A stretch of 64,000 nucleotides of DNA from Bog-159 sp963843255 (GTDB taxonomy: Bacteria; Acidobacteriota; Terriglobia; Bryobacterales; Bryobacteraceae). A model generated the notes under the pieces. It was not told where the DNA came from. It worked only from the letters and a program-made list of their open reading frames with translations, and made no database searches. The position numbers and the translations under genes were made by a program. The stretch is taken from assembly GCA_963843255.1 (NCBI GenBank), contig CAWJJQ010000009.1, forward strand, positions 558,001-622,000. The letters run 5' to 3'. Shown one piece after another: positions 1-9,403 of this stretch (within the stretch, counting starts at the first letter, position 1; every line of letters begins with the position of its first letter).

Positions 1-1
1 G

Positions 2-322
2 GTGCGCGACCGGCTGGCCGCGGCTCCCGGCAAGCAATTGGTGTTCGTGCATTACTGGCCGCGGCATATGTTTGAAGAATGGATACAGAATGCCGCCGAC
101 ATCGACCGGGCGCGGGTGGTTTGGGCGCTCGACCTGGGCGCGGAGGACGACAAGCTGCTGCAGTATTACAAGGATCGAACCGCCTGGGTTTTGGAGCCGG
201 ATGCTCAGCCGCCGCGGCTCTCGCGCTATCAGGCCCCCAACCAGGCCGAGCCTCCGGCGGCTAAGACTATCGAGAAGGCTAGCCCAGAACAGAATGGGAT
301 TCAGCTTCTGCCGGTGCCGTAG
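2..322 (+). CDS. C-terminal end of a truncated protein, possibly a membrane glycosyltransferase
   Basis: Only about 106 codons lie inside the window and the frame is open from its first bases, so the GTG at 2 need not be the start. The visible pattern (VFVHYWP, EWIQNAADID, RVVWA, then DRTAWVLEPD) resembles, from memory, the soluble tail of acidobacterial polytopic GT-C type glycosyltransferases. The last 30 residues are a Pro/Ala-rich tail of low complexity. No catalytic or membrane segment is inside the window, so the family is a guess; the coding call itself is supported by ordinary codon use and a clean TAG at 320-322. A double-hairpin repeat follows within 10 bases and may end the transcript. 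Confidence 0.5.
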   Translation: MRDRLAAAPGKQLVFVHYWPRHMFEEWIQNAADIDRARVVWALDLGAEDDKLLQYYKDRTAWVLEPDAQPPRLSRYQAPNQAEPPAAKTIEKASPEQNGIQLLPVP

Positions 323-330
323 TTTATGCG

Positions 331-372
331 AGCGGCCTGAGAGGCCGCTGCAGGCCTCGGGCCTGCCCCACT
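331..372 (+). repeat. Double-hairpin intergenic repeat, copy 1
   Basis: Two back-to-back stems: AGCGGCCT (331-338) with AGGCCGCT (342-349), then GCAGGCC (350-356) with GGCCTGC (360-366), followed by CCCACT. The same design recurs at six other places in the window. This copy sits between the convergent 3' ends of the first gene and the HDOD gene, so it could act as a bidirectional terminator, although no T-run follows. Confidence 0.8.
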
Positions 373-1423
373 ACTTCACGGCAAAGTAGACCAAGGCTAC
401 GATCATGATGGTGAACGCGAGGCCGATGCCTACCAACTTGATGAGCTCTTGTGGCAGTGAGGCGGTCTCGTTCGGATCGGGCAGGTGCAGCCGGGCAAGT
501 TCCTTCACCGGCAACTCCTCCTCCGGTTCCGGTTCACAGAACTGCGGAAGGGCATCCAGTGAGTCCCCATCCGGATCTCCGTAACACTGGAGGCGGCGTT
601 CCACCAACTCGCTCCAGCGGTCGGTGTCGATGTGGATGCGGCGGGCAAGAAGCGGGGGCAGCGCCGCCAGGATTTCCTGCGGCGTGATCGGCTGGAGCGG
701 CTCCACCACCCAGAAGCCCAGGCTATCGGCAAACCGGCAGCCGAAATGGACCAGGGTGAGCAAATCGACGGAGGCGGAGGTCTGCGGATCGTGATGCCGC
801 GCGGCAATGATCCGGAAATCGGCCGGCAGGTTCCATTGCGCGGCCAATTCCCTGCCGGCTTCGCAGTGATCCATGCCTAACGCCTCGCGCTCGCAATCGA
901 GCAGCTCCAGCGTATTGCGGCCGGCGTTGCGCAGCAGCGCGGCGTACTCGGCGGGATACGCCAGCAGCAAGCCCAGCCGTCCAACATCATGCAACAATCC
1001 GGCGGTATAGGCGCGGTCCTCGAAAGCCGAACAGGAGCGTGCCAGTTCCTCGGTCAGAAGAGCGCAGGCCAGCATATGCCGCCAGCAGCGCGACAACTCC
1101 TCGATCTTTAACGCAGCCTTCATGTGATTGGCCGTAGCCACGGTCATGGTGAGCCCGCGCACGCGCCGTAGCCCCAGCACGACCAGCGCCGATTGCAGGG
1201 AATCGATTTGCGAGCGGAAACCGAATAGAGGTGAGTTGGCTACGCGCAGGATCTGCGCGGAGAAGGCCGGATCGGCGGAGATCAGTGCGACCAGTTCCCG
1301 GATTTCCACGTTGTCGCGCGCGAGCAGATCGAGCAAACGCAGCACGATCGGCGGAAAAGCCGGGATCCTGGCCAGCAGTCCTCTGCGGTCTGGCTGGCGC
1401 AAATCCCCCGAACTGTGGCCCAC
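371..1423 (-). CDS. HDOD domain protein with C-terminal membrane anchor
   Basis: A 350-residue protein. Residues about 15-220 match the HDOD (HD-related output) domain: a helical start (PPIVLRLLDLL), then LISADPAFSAQILRVANSPLFGF and IDSLQSALVVLGLRRVRGL, both typical of this family, and later HDVGRLG and HHDP resembling degenerate HD-phosphohydrolase motifs. HDOD proteins usually act in signalling, often with cyclic nucleotides, phosphorylation or chemotaxis, rather than as proven hydrolases. The last about 22 residues (LVGIGLAFTIMIVALVYFAV) form one hydrophobic helix, so the domain is probably tethered to the inner face of the membrane. The start is GTG; there is no upstream ATG in frame before the divergent symporter region. 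It stands alone, so its pathway is unknown. Confidence 0.8.
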   Translation of the reverse strand: MGHSSGDLRQPDRRGLLARIPAFPPIVLRLLDLLARDNVEIRELVALISADPAFSAQILRVANSPLFGFRSQIDSLQSALVVLGLRRVRGLTMTVATANHMKAALKIEELSRCWRHMLACALLTEELARSCSAFEDRAYTAGLLHDVGRLGLLLAYPAEYAALLRNAGRNTLELLDCEREALGMDHCEAGRELAAQWNLPADFRIIAARHHDPQTSASVDLLTLVHFGCRFADSLGFWVVEPLQPITPQEILAALPPLLARRIHIDTDRWSELVERRLQCYGDPDGDSLDALPQFCEPEPEEELPVKELARLHLPDPNETASLPQELIKLVGIGLAFTIMIVALVYFAVK

Positions 1424-1440
1424 GTAATGCTTATCGGCCG

Positions 1441-1484
1441 AAAGAGTTTAAGTAACCGCGCAAAACGGCCGCGGCCGCGCCGCC
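1441..1484 (+). repeat. Half copy of the 96-bp palindromic repeat
   Basis: Between the divergent HDOD and symporter genes, GTTTAAGTAACCGCGCAAAA followed by CGGCC and GCGCCGCC closely matches one half of the 96-bp unit at 13333-13541 (TTTAAGAATCGCGCAAAACG ... GCGCCGCC). The other half of the palindrome is missing, so this looks like a degraded or partial insertion. Confidence 0.6.
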
Positions 1485-1578
1485 GGGGATTTTATACCAG
1501 AGGCTCTGTTACTATGTTTATGCAATCAAGCCGGCCATCCGCCGCGTGCCGGCGGGATTGGCGGAAACGAGGCTCGAG

Positions 1579-3444
1579 ATGAAGCTGCATCCGCTCGATA
1601 TCGCGATCATCCTGGTTTACGTGGCGACCTCCGTACTGTTGGGCTACTGGGTCTCGCACCGTGCCTCGCGGGATACCAAGGCTTATTTCCTGGGCGGCAA
1701 TACCCTGCCCTGGTATTTCCTGGGCGTGTCCAATGCTTCCGGCATGTTCGATATCGCCGGCACCATGTGGCTGGTCTACCTGATGTTCATCTACGGGCTG
1801 AAGAGCGTCTGGATTCCCTGGCTGTGGCCCGTCTTCAACCAGATTTTCCTGATGGTGTACCTGTCGTCGTGGCTGCGCCGCTCGCAGGTCACCACTGGCG
1901 CCGAATGGATCCGCACGCGGTTTGGCACGGGCCGCGGTGCGCAGCTTTCGCACATGATCGTGGTGATTTACGCGCTGGTCAGCGTGATCGGCTTCCTCAC
2001 TTACGGGTTCAAAGGCATCGGCAAGTTTGCGGTCGATTTTCTGCCGTGGCACCTGTCGGCCAATCAATACGCGCTGATCCTGATGGGCATCACCACTTTC
2101 TACGTGGTGAAGGGCGGCATGTTCAGCGTGGTGATCACCGAGGTGCTGCAATTCTGCATCTTGTCCGTTGCGTCACTGGCGATCGGCATCATCGCCATCG
2201 CGCGCGTTTCGCCGGAAGCCCTGCGGCGCGCGGTTCCGGCGGGTTGGGACCAGATCTTCTTCGGCTGGCACCTGAACCTGGACTGGTCGGGACTGATCGC
2301 GGCGGTGAATACCAAGATCTCGGACGATGGCTACGCCATCTTCGGCGCGTTCTTCATGATGATGCTGTTCAAAGGCATCCTGATCAGCGTGGCCGGACCG
2401 GCTCCCAACTACGACATGCAGCGCATCCTCTCGACGCGCAACCCGCGCGAGGCATCCATGATGAGCGCCATGGTGAACGTAGTGCTGAATGTGCCGCGCT
2501 ATTTCATGATCACCGGGCTGACCATCCTGGCGCTGGTGTTTTACAGCGACAAGATCCGCGGCATGGGGAAGGCCATGGATTTTGAGATGGTGCTGCCCGA
2601 CGCGCTCAGCCAGTTTGTGCCGGTGGGGCTGCTGGGAGTCCTGGTGGCCGGGCTGCTGGCTGCGTTCATGTCGAATTTCGCCGCCACCGTGAACGCCGCG
2701 CCGCCTTATATCGTGAACGACCTGTACCGCAAATACGTGAACCCGCACGCCAGCGAGCGGACCTACGTGCGCTTGAGCTACCTGGCATCCTTCGGCGTGG
2801 TGGTGCTGGGCATATCGTTCGGCTGGTTCGTCAGTTCCATCGATACCGTGATCAAGTGGATCGTTTCCGCGCTGTGGGGCGGCTACACGGCCTCGAACGT
2901 TCTGAAGTGGTATTGGTGGCGGTTTAACGGCTACGGTTATTTCTGGGGCATGGTAACGGGAATCGCCGGATCGCTGATTATTCCCTGGACGCTGCCCAAT
3001 ATTTCGGCGCTGAATTCGTTTCCGATCATCGTGGGTCTGTCGCTGGTGGGTTGCATCTTCGGCACGCTAAACACGCAGCCCGAAGACGAGGCCGTGCTCA
3101 AGGACTTCTACCGGCGTGTGCGGCCCTGGGGATTCTGGGGTCCAGTCCGCGATAAGGTCATGCAGGAAGATCCCTCATTTCGTCCGAATCCGGATTTCCT
3201 GCGCGACATGTTCAACATTGTGGTGGGCATCGCCTGGCAGACCAGCCTGGTCGCGTTCCCGGTTTATATTGTGATCCGGCGCTATGACGTGTCGGCGTAT
3301 GCTTTTGCGGTGGTGGTGGTCACATCCGTCACCCTGAAATTCACGTGGTACGACCACTTGAAGCAGATGGAGTTTGATCCAGCTTACGCCCTCGCGGCGC
3401 AGCCGGTACCGCTCGAGCCGGCCGCCAAATCAACGGGTTTTTGA
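1579..3444 (+). CDS. Sodium:solute symporter (SSS family)
   Basis: About 621 residues with many hydrophobic helices (roughly 13-15), beginning PLDIAIILVYVATSVLLGYW and the SSS-typical DTKAYFLGGNTLPWYFLGVSN, with SGMFDIAGT as the first Na+ site region. Such carriers import sugars, organic acids or amino acids with Na+; the sequence does not tell which. I chose ATG 1579 because it is the first codon of the conserved helix and has a purine-rich GAAACGAGG eight bases upstream; a GTG at 1546 would add 11 unlike residues. It is longer than the family mean (about 500-550) owing to extra C-terminal helices after residue 480. Monocistronic: the HDOD gene is divergent and amt starts 120 bases downstream after an untranslated gap. 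Confidence 0.88.
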   Translation: MKLHPLDIAIILVYVATSVLLGYWVSHRASRDTKAYFLGGNTLPWYFLGVSNASGMFDIAGTMWLVYLMFIYGLKSVWIPWLWPVFNQIFLMVYLSSWLRRSQVTTGAEWIRTRFGTGRGAQLSHMIVVIYALVSVIGFLTYGFKGIGKFAVDFLPWHLSANQYALILMGITTFYVVKGGMFSVVITEVLQFCILSVASLAIGIIAIARVSPEALRRAVPAGWDQIFFGWHLNLDWSGLIAAVNTKISDDGYAIFGAFFMMMLFKGILISVAGPAPNYDMQRILSTRNPREASMMSAMVNVVLNVPRYFMITGLTILALVFYSDKIRGMGKAMDFEMVLPDALSQFVPVGLLGVLVAGLLAAFMSNFAATVNAAPPYIVNDLYRKYVNPHASERTYVRLSYLASFGVVVLGISFGWFVSSIDTVIKWIVSALWGGYTASNVLKWYWWRFNGYGYFWGMVTGIAGSLIIPWTLPNISALNSFPIIVGLSLVGCIFGTLNTQPEDEAVLKDFYRRVRPWGFWGPVRDKVMQEDPSFRPNPDFLRDMFNIVVGIAWQTSLVAFPVYIVIRRYDVSAYAFAVVVVTSVTLKFTWYDHLKQMEFDPAYALAAQPVPLEPAAKSTGF

Positions 3445-3564
3445 GATAGAAAATTTCAATCGCACCTATAGAAATGTTCCGCTTGGGGCGGTACGCGCGC
3501 CGTTGCACAATAACAAGATAGTTCGTTTGACCTCATTTTTTCCCGTGTAGGAGATCGCTCCCCG

Positions 3565-4926
3565 ATGAAGCGGTATTTGTTTGTTTTAGGTTGCCTGCCC
3601 GCCGTGGCCCTGGCACAGAACGCCCCCGATTTGCAGGCTAAAATTACTGCCCTGGAAGCTGCCACGCGCTCCGCGCAAAGCGCCGGCGACAATGCCTGGA
3701 TGCTGACCAGCGCGGCCCTGGTGCTGATGATGACCGGGCCGGGCCTGGCCCTGTTCTACGGGGGGCTGGTCCGCCGCAAAAACGTGCTCGGCACTATGAT
3801 GCAGAGTTTCATCCTGATGGCCGTGGTCACGGTGCTCTGGGCACTGGTGGGCTACAGCCTGGCCTTCGGCGAGGGCCTGCCGTTCATCGGCGATCTGCGC
3901 TACGCGCTTCTCAACGGAGTGGGCAGCGCGCCCAATCCGGATTACGCCGCCACCATTCCACACCAGACCTTCATGATCTACCAGTTGATGTTCGCTATCA
4001 TCACGCCGGCCCTGATTACAGGCGCTTTCGCGGAGCGCATGAAATTCAGCGCCATGCTCCTGTTCATGGTGCTGTGGACTCTCATCGTGTACTTTCCCAT
4101 GGCGCACATGGTCTGGGGTAAAGGCGGATTGTTGAATGCGGCGTTGGGCGGCAAGATCCCCTGCTTCGATTTCGCGGGCGGTACAGTGGTGCACATCACC
4201 TCGGGAGTCTCCGCCATGGTGACCGCGTTGTACCTGGGCAAACGGCTCGGATACCCGCACGAGTCCATGAAGCCGCACAGCCTGGTGCTTAGCTTCATCG
4301 GCGCCTGCCTGCTGTGGGTGGGGTGGTTCGGTTTTAACGCCGGCAGCGCGCTGGCGGCTTCCGGATTGGCGACCAGCGCTTTTGTGGCCACGCATTTTGC
4401 GTCGGCCGCCGCGGCGCTGGCGTGGGTGGGCGCGGAGTGGTGGAGTACGGGCAAGCCCAGCGTGCTGGGCGGCATTTCAGGATGCGTAGCCGGACTGGTG
4501 GCCATCACACCGGCTTCCGGCTTTGTAAAACCCTTCCCCGCGCTGCTGATCGGTTTGCTGGCGGGCGTTTTCTGCTACTTCATGGTGGCCAAGGTGAAAC
4601 AAAAGCTAGGCTACGACGATTCGCTGGACGCCTTCGGGGTACACGGCTGCGGAGGCACATTGGGCGCCATCCTGACCGGCGTATTCGCCACCAACGCGGT
4701 GAACGACAGCTTCAAGGGTCCGCTGGGCCTGGTGGACGGCCACCCGGGGCAGATCGGGAATCAGTTGATCGGTTGCGCCATCGCGTGGGGGCTCGCGATT
4801 GTGGGCACCCTGATCATCCTGAAGATTTGCGATGCGCTGATCGGGTTGCGGATCACCGTGGCGGAAGAGCTGGAAGGGCTGGATGTGAGCATGCACGGCG
4901 AAGAAGGCTACATACTGGAAGGGTAG
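3565..4926 (+). CDS. amtB: Ammonium transporter Amt
   Basis: A 453-residue Amt/MEP/Rh channel for NH4+/NH3 uptake. The N-terminus (residues 1-18, ending ALAQ) is a cleavable signal peptide, as in many bacterial Amt proteins, followed by an exported short helix and 11 membrane helices. Both pore histidines are visible in their signatures: DFAGGTVVHITSG and FGVHGCGGTLGAI. GPGLALFYGGLVRRKN is the canonical first-helix motif. It is followed after 40 bases by the PII gene and then glnD, the classical arrangement in which GlnK-type PII blocks the channel when nitrogen is plentiful. A sigma-54 promoter was looked for in the 120-base upstream gap and not found. Confidence 0.96.
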   Translation: MKRYLFVLGCLPAVALAQNAPDLQAKITALEAATRSAQSAGDNAWMLTSAALVLMMTGPGLALFYGGLVRRKNVLGTMMQSFILMAVVTVLWALVGYSLAFGEGLPFIGDLRYALLNGVGSAPNPDYAATIPHQTFMIYQLMFAIITPALITGAFAERMKFSAMLLFMVLWTLIVYFPMAHMVWGKGGLLNAALGGKIPCFDFAGGTVVHITSGVSAMVTALYLGKRLGYPHESMKPHSLVLSFIGACLLWVGWFGFNAGSALAASGLATSAFVATHFASAAAALAWVGAEWWSTGKPSVLGGISGCVAGLVAITPASGFVKPFPALLIGLLAGVFCYFMVAKVKQKLGYDDSLDAFGVHGCGGTLGAILTGVFATNAVNDSFKGPLGLVDGHPGQIGNQLIGCAIAWGLAIVGTLIILKICDALIGLRITVAEELEGLDVSMHGEEGYILEG

Positions 4927-4966
4927 GCGAGGCAGGGTGAAGTAGCGCCATGGAGAAGCGAACCGG

Positions 4967-5305
4967 ATGAAAAAAATCGAGGCCATCATTCAGCCGTACA
5001 AGCTGGATGAAGTCAAGGAAGCGCTGATGGGCATCGGCGTGGATGGTATGACCATCAGCGAAGTGCGCGGGCATGGCCGGCAGAAAGGCCACAAAGAAGT
5101 CTACCGGGGGCGCGAATACACGGTGGATCTTCTGCCCAAACTCAAAATTGAAGTGGTGGTCAGCGATGCGCGGTGGGAGGAACTGGTTAAGACCTTGACC
5201 GCCGCGGCGCGCACCGGCAAGATCGGCGACGGCAAGGTATTCGTCTACGACGTGGCCGAGGCGATCAGGATTCGAAACGACGATCGTGGCGACGCCGCCC
5301 TGTAG
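4967..5305 (+). CDS. glnK: Nitrogen regulatory protein PII (GlnB/GlnK)
   Basis: A 112-residue PII protein, the usual length. It starts MKKIEAIIQPYKLDEVKEAL. The T-loop carries Tyr51 (GREYTVDLLPK), the residue uridylylated by GlnD, and the C-terminal signatures TGKIGDGKVFVYDV and RIRND are intact. PII trimers bind ATP/ADP and 2-oxoglutarate and regulate partners such as Amt and glutamine synthetase control. Position between amt and glnD argues for GlnK, although GlnB and GlnK cannot be told apart by sequence alone. Its stop lies 20 bases inside the glnD start, so the two are probably translationally coupled. Confidence 0.95.
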   Translation: MKKIEAIIQPYKLDEVKEALMGIGVDGMTISEVRGHGRQKGHKEVYRGREYTVDLLPKLKIEVVVSDARWEELVKTLTAAARTGKIGDGKVFVYDVAEAIRIRNDDRGDAAL

Positions 5306-7700
5306 CGATCCCGTCCGCGCGCTTGCGGAACGCACCGCGCTGGTCGACGGCCTGGTGGAACAGGCGGCCGCCGGCCGGCTTTGGCCTGCTTTCCCCGCGG
5401 GCATGACGCTGCTGGCCGTAGGCGGTTACGGCCGCCGCCACCTGTTTCCCTATTCCGATGTAGATCTGCTGCTGTTAGTGGAAAACGGCAAGCTGGGGCA
5501 GGATGCGCGCGAGCCTATCTCCGCGTTTCTGCAGACCCTGTGGGACGCCGGGCTGCGCCTGAGCCATTCCGTGCGCACGCCCGAGGAATGCGCCGAGATC
5601 CACGATCAGAATATCGAGCTGAACGTGAGCTTGCTGGACCAGCGTTTTCTGGCCGGCGACCGGGCGCTATATGCGCGCTTTGCCGCGCGGCTGCCGCGGT
5701 TCCTGCACGCGCAGCGGGATACGCTGGCGCGCAATCTCACGAGGCTGACGCGCGAACGCCACCAGAAGTATCAGAACACCTACTATCACCTGGAGCCGAA
5801 CATCAAGGATACGCCGGGCGGTTTGCGCGACTATCAACTGGTCCGCTGGCTGGCGCGCATCCGCGATGTGGAAGTGCCCGAGATGGAGGCGGCGTTTCTC
5901 TTCCTGGCCCGTTTGCGTTGCTACCTGCACGGGCGCGCGGGGCGGGACAATAACGCGCTGAGCTTCGACGCGCAGGAACAGGCCGCGGAGTCGTTCGGCG
6001 CTCCCGGAGTCGCGCAATTCATGCGCGACTATTTCCGCCATGCGCGGGATCTTTACCGGGCGGCAGTGCGGGAATTGGAATCGAGCGAAGCGCAGTCGAG
6101 CTCCCTTTTCGCGCAATTCAAGGACTGGCGGACGCGGCTTTCCAATGCCGATTTCACGGTGTCGCACGATCGCGTCCACTTGCGCGTGCCGCAGGCCCTG
6201 GAAGCCGATCCGCAACTGGCGCTGCGCCTGTTTCAGTTTGTGGCGCGCCACGGGATTCGTCCTTCCACGGAGACAGAGCAGCGGGTAGGCGCCGCCGCAC
6301 CGCGGCTGCGGGAATGGTTTGGCGCCAGCCGTCCGCTCTGGCCGGAGATCAAGGAGATTCTTTCGCTGCCGTACGCGGCGGAAGCTGTGCGGAGCATGCA
6401 CGAGACCGGTGTACTGCGCGCCATCTTTCCCGAGATGGAGCAGATCGAGTGCCTGGTGATCCGCGATTTCTACCATCGCTACACGGTGGATGAGCACACC
6501 CTGGTGACGCTCCAGGTGCTGGCGGGCCTGCGCGCGGCGCGGGAGCCGGCGGTGAAGCGCTACAGCGACCTGCTGTCTGAGTTGGAAGAACCCGCGCTGC
6601 TGCTGTGCGCGCTGCTGTTCCACGATGTAGGGAAGGCGGTTCAAAACGGTGGGCATGTGGAGGCCTCGTTACACATCGCCGAGCCGGCGCTGGAACGCAT
6701 CCAGATGCCGCGGCCGGAGCGCGACCTGGTCTGTTTTCTCATCCGGCGGCATCTGGAAATGTCGGCGGTGATGAACTCGCGCGACCTGCAGGATCCCGCC
6801 ACCGCGCGCGACATGGCGCAGCGCGTGGAGACCGTGGAGCGGCTGAAAGCGCTGACTCTGCTGACCTACGCGGACATCAGCGCGGTGAATCCAGCCGCCA
6901 TGACGCCGTGGCGCGCCGAAGTACTCTGGCAACTCTACCTGTTGACCTACAACGAGCTCACGCGCGAGTTGGAGACCGATCGCATCCCGGTGGCCGCGTT
7001 CGACACACCCGAGAAGCGGGCATTTCTGGCGGGGCTGCCGGTACGCTACGCGCGCACGCATTCTCCGGAGGAAATCGACGCGCATTTGCGCCTGGACGCC
7101 AGTTACCAACAGAAGGGAGTGGCCGTGGCGCTTGAAAAACTGGAGGCGGCCTGGCGACTGACGCTGGTGACCGGCGATCGCCCGTTCCTGTTCGCTTCGG
7201 TGGCCGGCACGCTCTCCAGCTTCGGCATGAACATTCTGAAGGCGGAAGCATTTTCGAACAGCCGGGGAACGGTGCTGGACACTTTCACTTTCGCGGATCC
7301 CACGCGCACGCTGGAGTTGAATCCTACCGAAATCGACCGTCTGCGCGCTACGGCGGAGCGGGTGATCCTCGGCCGGCTGGATGTGCGACAGCTTTTGCAG
7401 CACCGTCCTAAACCCGCGCTGCCCAGCCGCAATTCGCAGGTGCGCACGATGATCTCGTTCAATGCGCACGCTTCGGAGACGGCGGCATTGATCGAGATCG
7501 TCGCGCAGGACCGCCCTGGCCTGCTGTATGACCTGGCTTCGGCTATCTCGTCGCAAGGCTGCAATATTGAGGTGGTGCTGATCGATACCGAGGCGCATAA
7601 GGCGATCGACGTGTTTTATGTCACTGCGGGCGGGCATAAGCCGGAGGGGGAGAAGTTGGAAAAGCTGGGCGAGGCGCTGCGCGTGGCTTGCGGGGGGTAG
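5286..7700 (+). CDS. glnD: Bifunctional PII uridylyltransferase / uridylyl-removing enzyme
   Basis: An 804-residue GlnD. Order of domains: nucleotidyltransferase near residues 40-60 (GGYGRRHLFPYSDVDLLLL, with the metal-binding DxD); a helical linker containing NIKDTPGGLRDYQ; an HD hydrolase domain near residue 445 (CALLFHDVGKA); and two C-terminal ACT domains near 630-700 and 735-800 (RPFLFASVAGTLSSFGMNI and DRPGLLYDLASAISSQGCN) that sense glutamine. It uridylylates PII Tyr51 when glutamine is low and removes UMP when it is high. GTG start, overlapping the PII gene by 20 bases. Somewhat shorter at the N-terminus than the E. coli enzyme (about 890). Genetic linkage to its own substrate gene makes the assignment very safe. 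Confidence 0.95.
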   Translation: MATPPCSDPVRALAERTALVDGLVEQAAAGRLWPAFPAGMTLLAVGGYGRRHLFPYSDVDLLLLVENGKLGQDAREPISAFLQTLWDAGLRLSHSVRTPEECAEIHDQNIELNVSLLDQRFLAGDRALYARFAARLPRFLHAQRDTLARNLTRLTRERHQKYQNTYYHLEPNIKDTPGGLRDYQLVRWLARIRDVEVPEMEAAFLFLARLRCYLHGRAGRDNNALSFDAQEQAAESFGAPGVAQFMRDYFRHARDLYRAAVRELESSEAQSSSLFAQFKDWRTRLSNADFTVSHDRVHLRVPQALEADPQLALRLFQFVARHGIRPSTETEQRVGAAAPRLREWFGASRPLWPEIKEILSLPYAAEAVRSMHETGVLRAIFPEMEQIECLVIRDFYHRYTVDEHTLVTLQVLAGLRAAREPAVKRYSDLLSELEEPALLLCALLFHDVGKAVQNGGHVEASLHIAEPALERIQMPRPERDLVCFLIRRHLEMSAVMNSRDLQDPATARDMAQRVETVERLKALTLLTYADISAVNPAAMTPWRAEVLWQLYLLTYNELTRELETDRIPVAAFDTPEKRAFLAGLPVRYARTHSPEEIDAHLRLDASYQQKGVAVALEKLEAAWRLTLVTGDRPFLFASVAGTLSSFGMNILKAEAFSNSRGTVLDTFTFADPTRTLELNPTEIDRLRATAERVILGRLDVRQLLQHRPKPALPSRNSQVRTMISFNAHASETAALIEIVAQDRPGLLYDLASAISSQGCNIEVVLIDTEAHKAIDVFYVTAGGHKPEGEKLEKLGEALRVACGG

Positions 7701-7714
7701 GTTGATAATGGGGT

Positions 7715-9066
7715 ATGCCCGCTGCGCTTCACTGGCACCCGATTGAGGATTTTGCCGGCGATCCGAAAGCTCTCACCGATGGAGAACTGGAGTCTCTCAA
7801 GCGAGTCTGGGCGGACCAGAAAGCTGCGCTGATCGAGTTCGGCACACTGGACGAATTCGAAAAGCGCCTGCGCCGCGAGTGGGCGATTGAGACGGGCATT
7901 ATCGAGCATGTCTACACATTGGATCGCGGCGTCACTAAGATTCTTATCGAAAAAGGCATTGCAGCGGCGCTCATTCCCCATGGGGCCAGTGACAAAGACC
8001 CGGAGCGGGTGGCGCGGATCATCCAGGATCATTACGACGCGCTGGAGAGGCATGTTCGACTTTGTCGGCGGCCAGCGTGAGCTGACGACCGGGTACGTGA
8101 AGGAACTTCACGCGGCCTTGTTGCGAAACCAGGATACATACACGGTCGTGGATCAGTTTGGCCACGACATTTGACAAGCCCCTCGAAAAGGGCCGCTACA
8201 AGACTACGCCTAACAGCCCGACGCGTCCGGACGGTTCCGTGCATGAATACTGTCCGCCGGAACAGGTTGCCTCTGAAATGGACGAGTTGATCCGCATGCA
8301 CGCCGGGCACGAGACCGGCGGCGTGCCGGCTGAAGTGGAAGCCGCGTGGATACACCATCGGTTTGCGCAAATCCATCCTTTTGCGGATGGCAACGGACGC
8401 GTCGCGCGCGCGATTGCCAGCCTGATCTTCATCAAGGCCGGCTGGTTTCCGCTGATCGTGAAGCGGGACGATTGGGCCCGCTACATCGAGGAGTTGGAGA
8501 AAGCGGATGCAGGGGATCTGCGGCCGCTGGTGGCGATGTTTGTGGAGGGGCAGCGGACAGCGTTGATTCAGGCCATTGAGGTCGCGTACGACGTGCGCCC
8601 GATCACGTCCGTTGATGGAGCCATTGTCGCGGCGCGCGATCAGTTGCTCCGGCACCGGGGAACGGAACGGGAGACCGCAGCCACACAAACTGCATTCCAT
8701 CTCCAGCAGTACGCGATCCGCCGCCTGCGCGAAGTCTCGGAGCGGCTACGAGAAGAGGCCGGCGAGAGGTTTGGGTTCGAGACCAGCGTGAAGCATCACG
8801 TGGGGTCAGCTGCGTGGGTCCAGCTTCTGTTCAAAGCGGACCCCGAAGCGATCCTGGATCTATTTATCCGTTATATCGGCCCGCGATCCAGCGGGATCAT
8901 CAGTCTGGCCAGCCACCTGGTGCCGCAGGGTGGCGAACCCATAACTATCGACGGGACCTTTCTGATCAGCTATGCCGAAGAACTCACCCACGCGCAAACC
9001 CGCTTCTCCGCGTGGCTGGAACGCGTAATCGTCGAAGGATTGAACGAATGGCGGCGGACTCTCTGA
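7715..9066 (+). pseudogene. Fic family protein (protein AMPylase type), broken by two frameshifts
   Basis: Three consecutive frames together spell one Fic protein of about 450 residues. Frame 2 from ATG 7715 gives the N-terminal region up to about 8050; frame 3 continues FDFVGGQRELTTGYVKELHA to about 8165; frame 1 continues FDKPLEKGRYKTTPN to the stop at 9066. The last part contains the complete catalytic motif HPFADGNGRVAR (His codon at 8374) and a C-terminal helical extension. Fic enzymes transfer AMP or related groups to hydroxyls of target proteins. Both joins need a +1 shift, at about 8050-8056 and 8155-8170. The rest shows no decay, so either the gene was very recently inactivated or the sequence has two extra bases. 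Confidence 0.8.
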
Positions 9067-9067
9067 A

Positions 9068-9403
9068 CTAGGCCAGCGGCGCGAGAATCCGCCAGACACC
9101 GTAAACACCAAACGCCGCCAACCCGCCAGTCCATAACCACCCCCGCCAGCGGCCGTTCGCGAATAGCGCGAACACCATCGTGAAGCCCAGCGGACTGAGG
9201 GCGTTGAAACGGATGGCTTCCGCGAACTGACCCTTGGCTAATGCGAACAACGCCCTGGTCAGGCCGCACAGCGGGCACGGGCGTCCGGTCAGCCAGTGGA
9301 ATCCGCAAAGGCGCAGCGGGGGATCCGCCGGCACACTGAACCACCATAGCCCGGCAAACAGCAGGATGGCCGATAGCGCGCGCAGCTTTGCGGAAGCCGT
9401 CAC
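9068..9403 (-). CDS. DUF2752 small membrane protein
   Basis: About 111 residues with three hydrophobic helices. The family signature is clear: FHWLTGRPCPLCGLTRAL, with a CxxC after a GxxCP turn, then FNALSPLGF. DUF2752 proteins are small inner-membrane proteins of unknown function. Start taken as GTG 9401-9403, whose bases overlap the stop of the preceding zinc-ribbon gene (GTGA), which implies coupled translation; the longer ORF reading into that gene has no family support. Partnership with the zinc-ribbon membrane protein suggests a shared membrane role, but no substrate is known. Confidence 0.78.
   Translation of the reverse strand: MTASAKLRALSAILLFAGLWWFSVPADPPLRLCGFHWLTGRPCPLCGLTRALFALAKGQFAEAIRFNALSPLGFTMVFALFANGRWRGWLWTGGLAAFGVYGVWRILAPLA

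Noticed and set aside
3445..3564. Sigma-54 promoter before amt
   Set aside because: GG and GC pairs occur (around 3490-3505) but not with the required ten-base separation.
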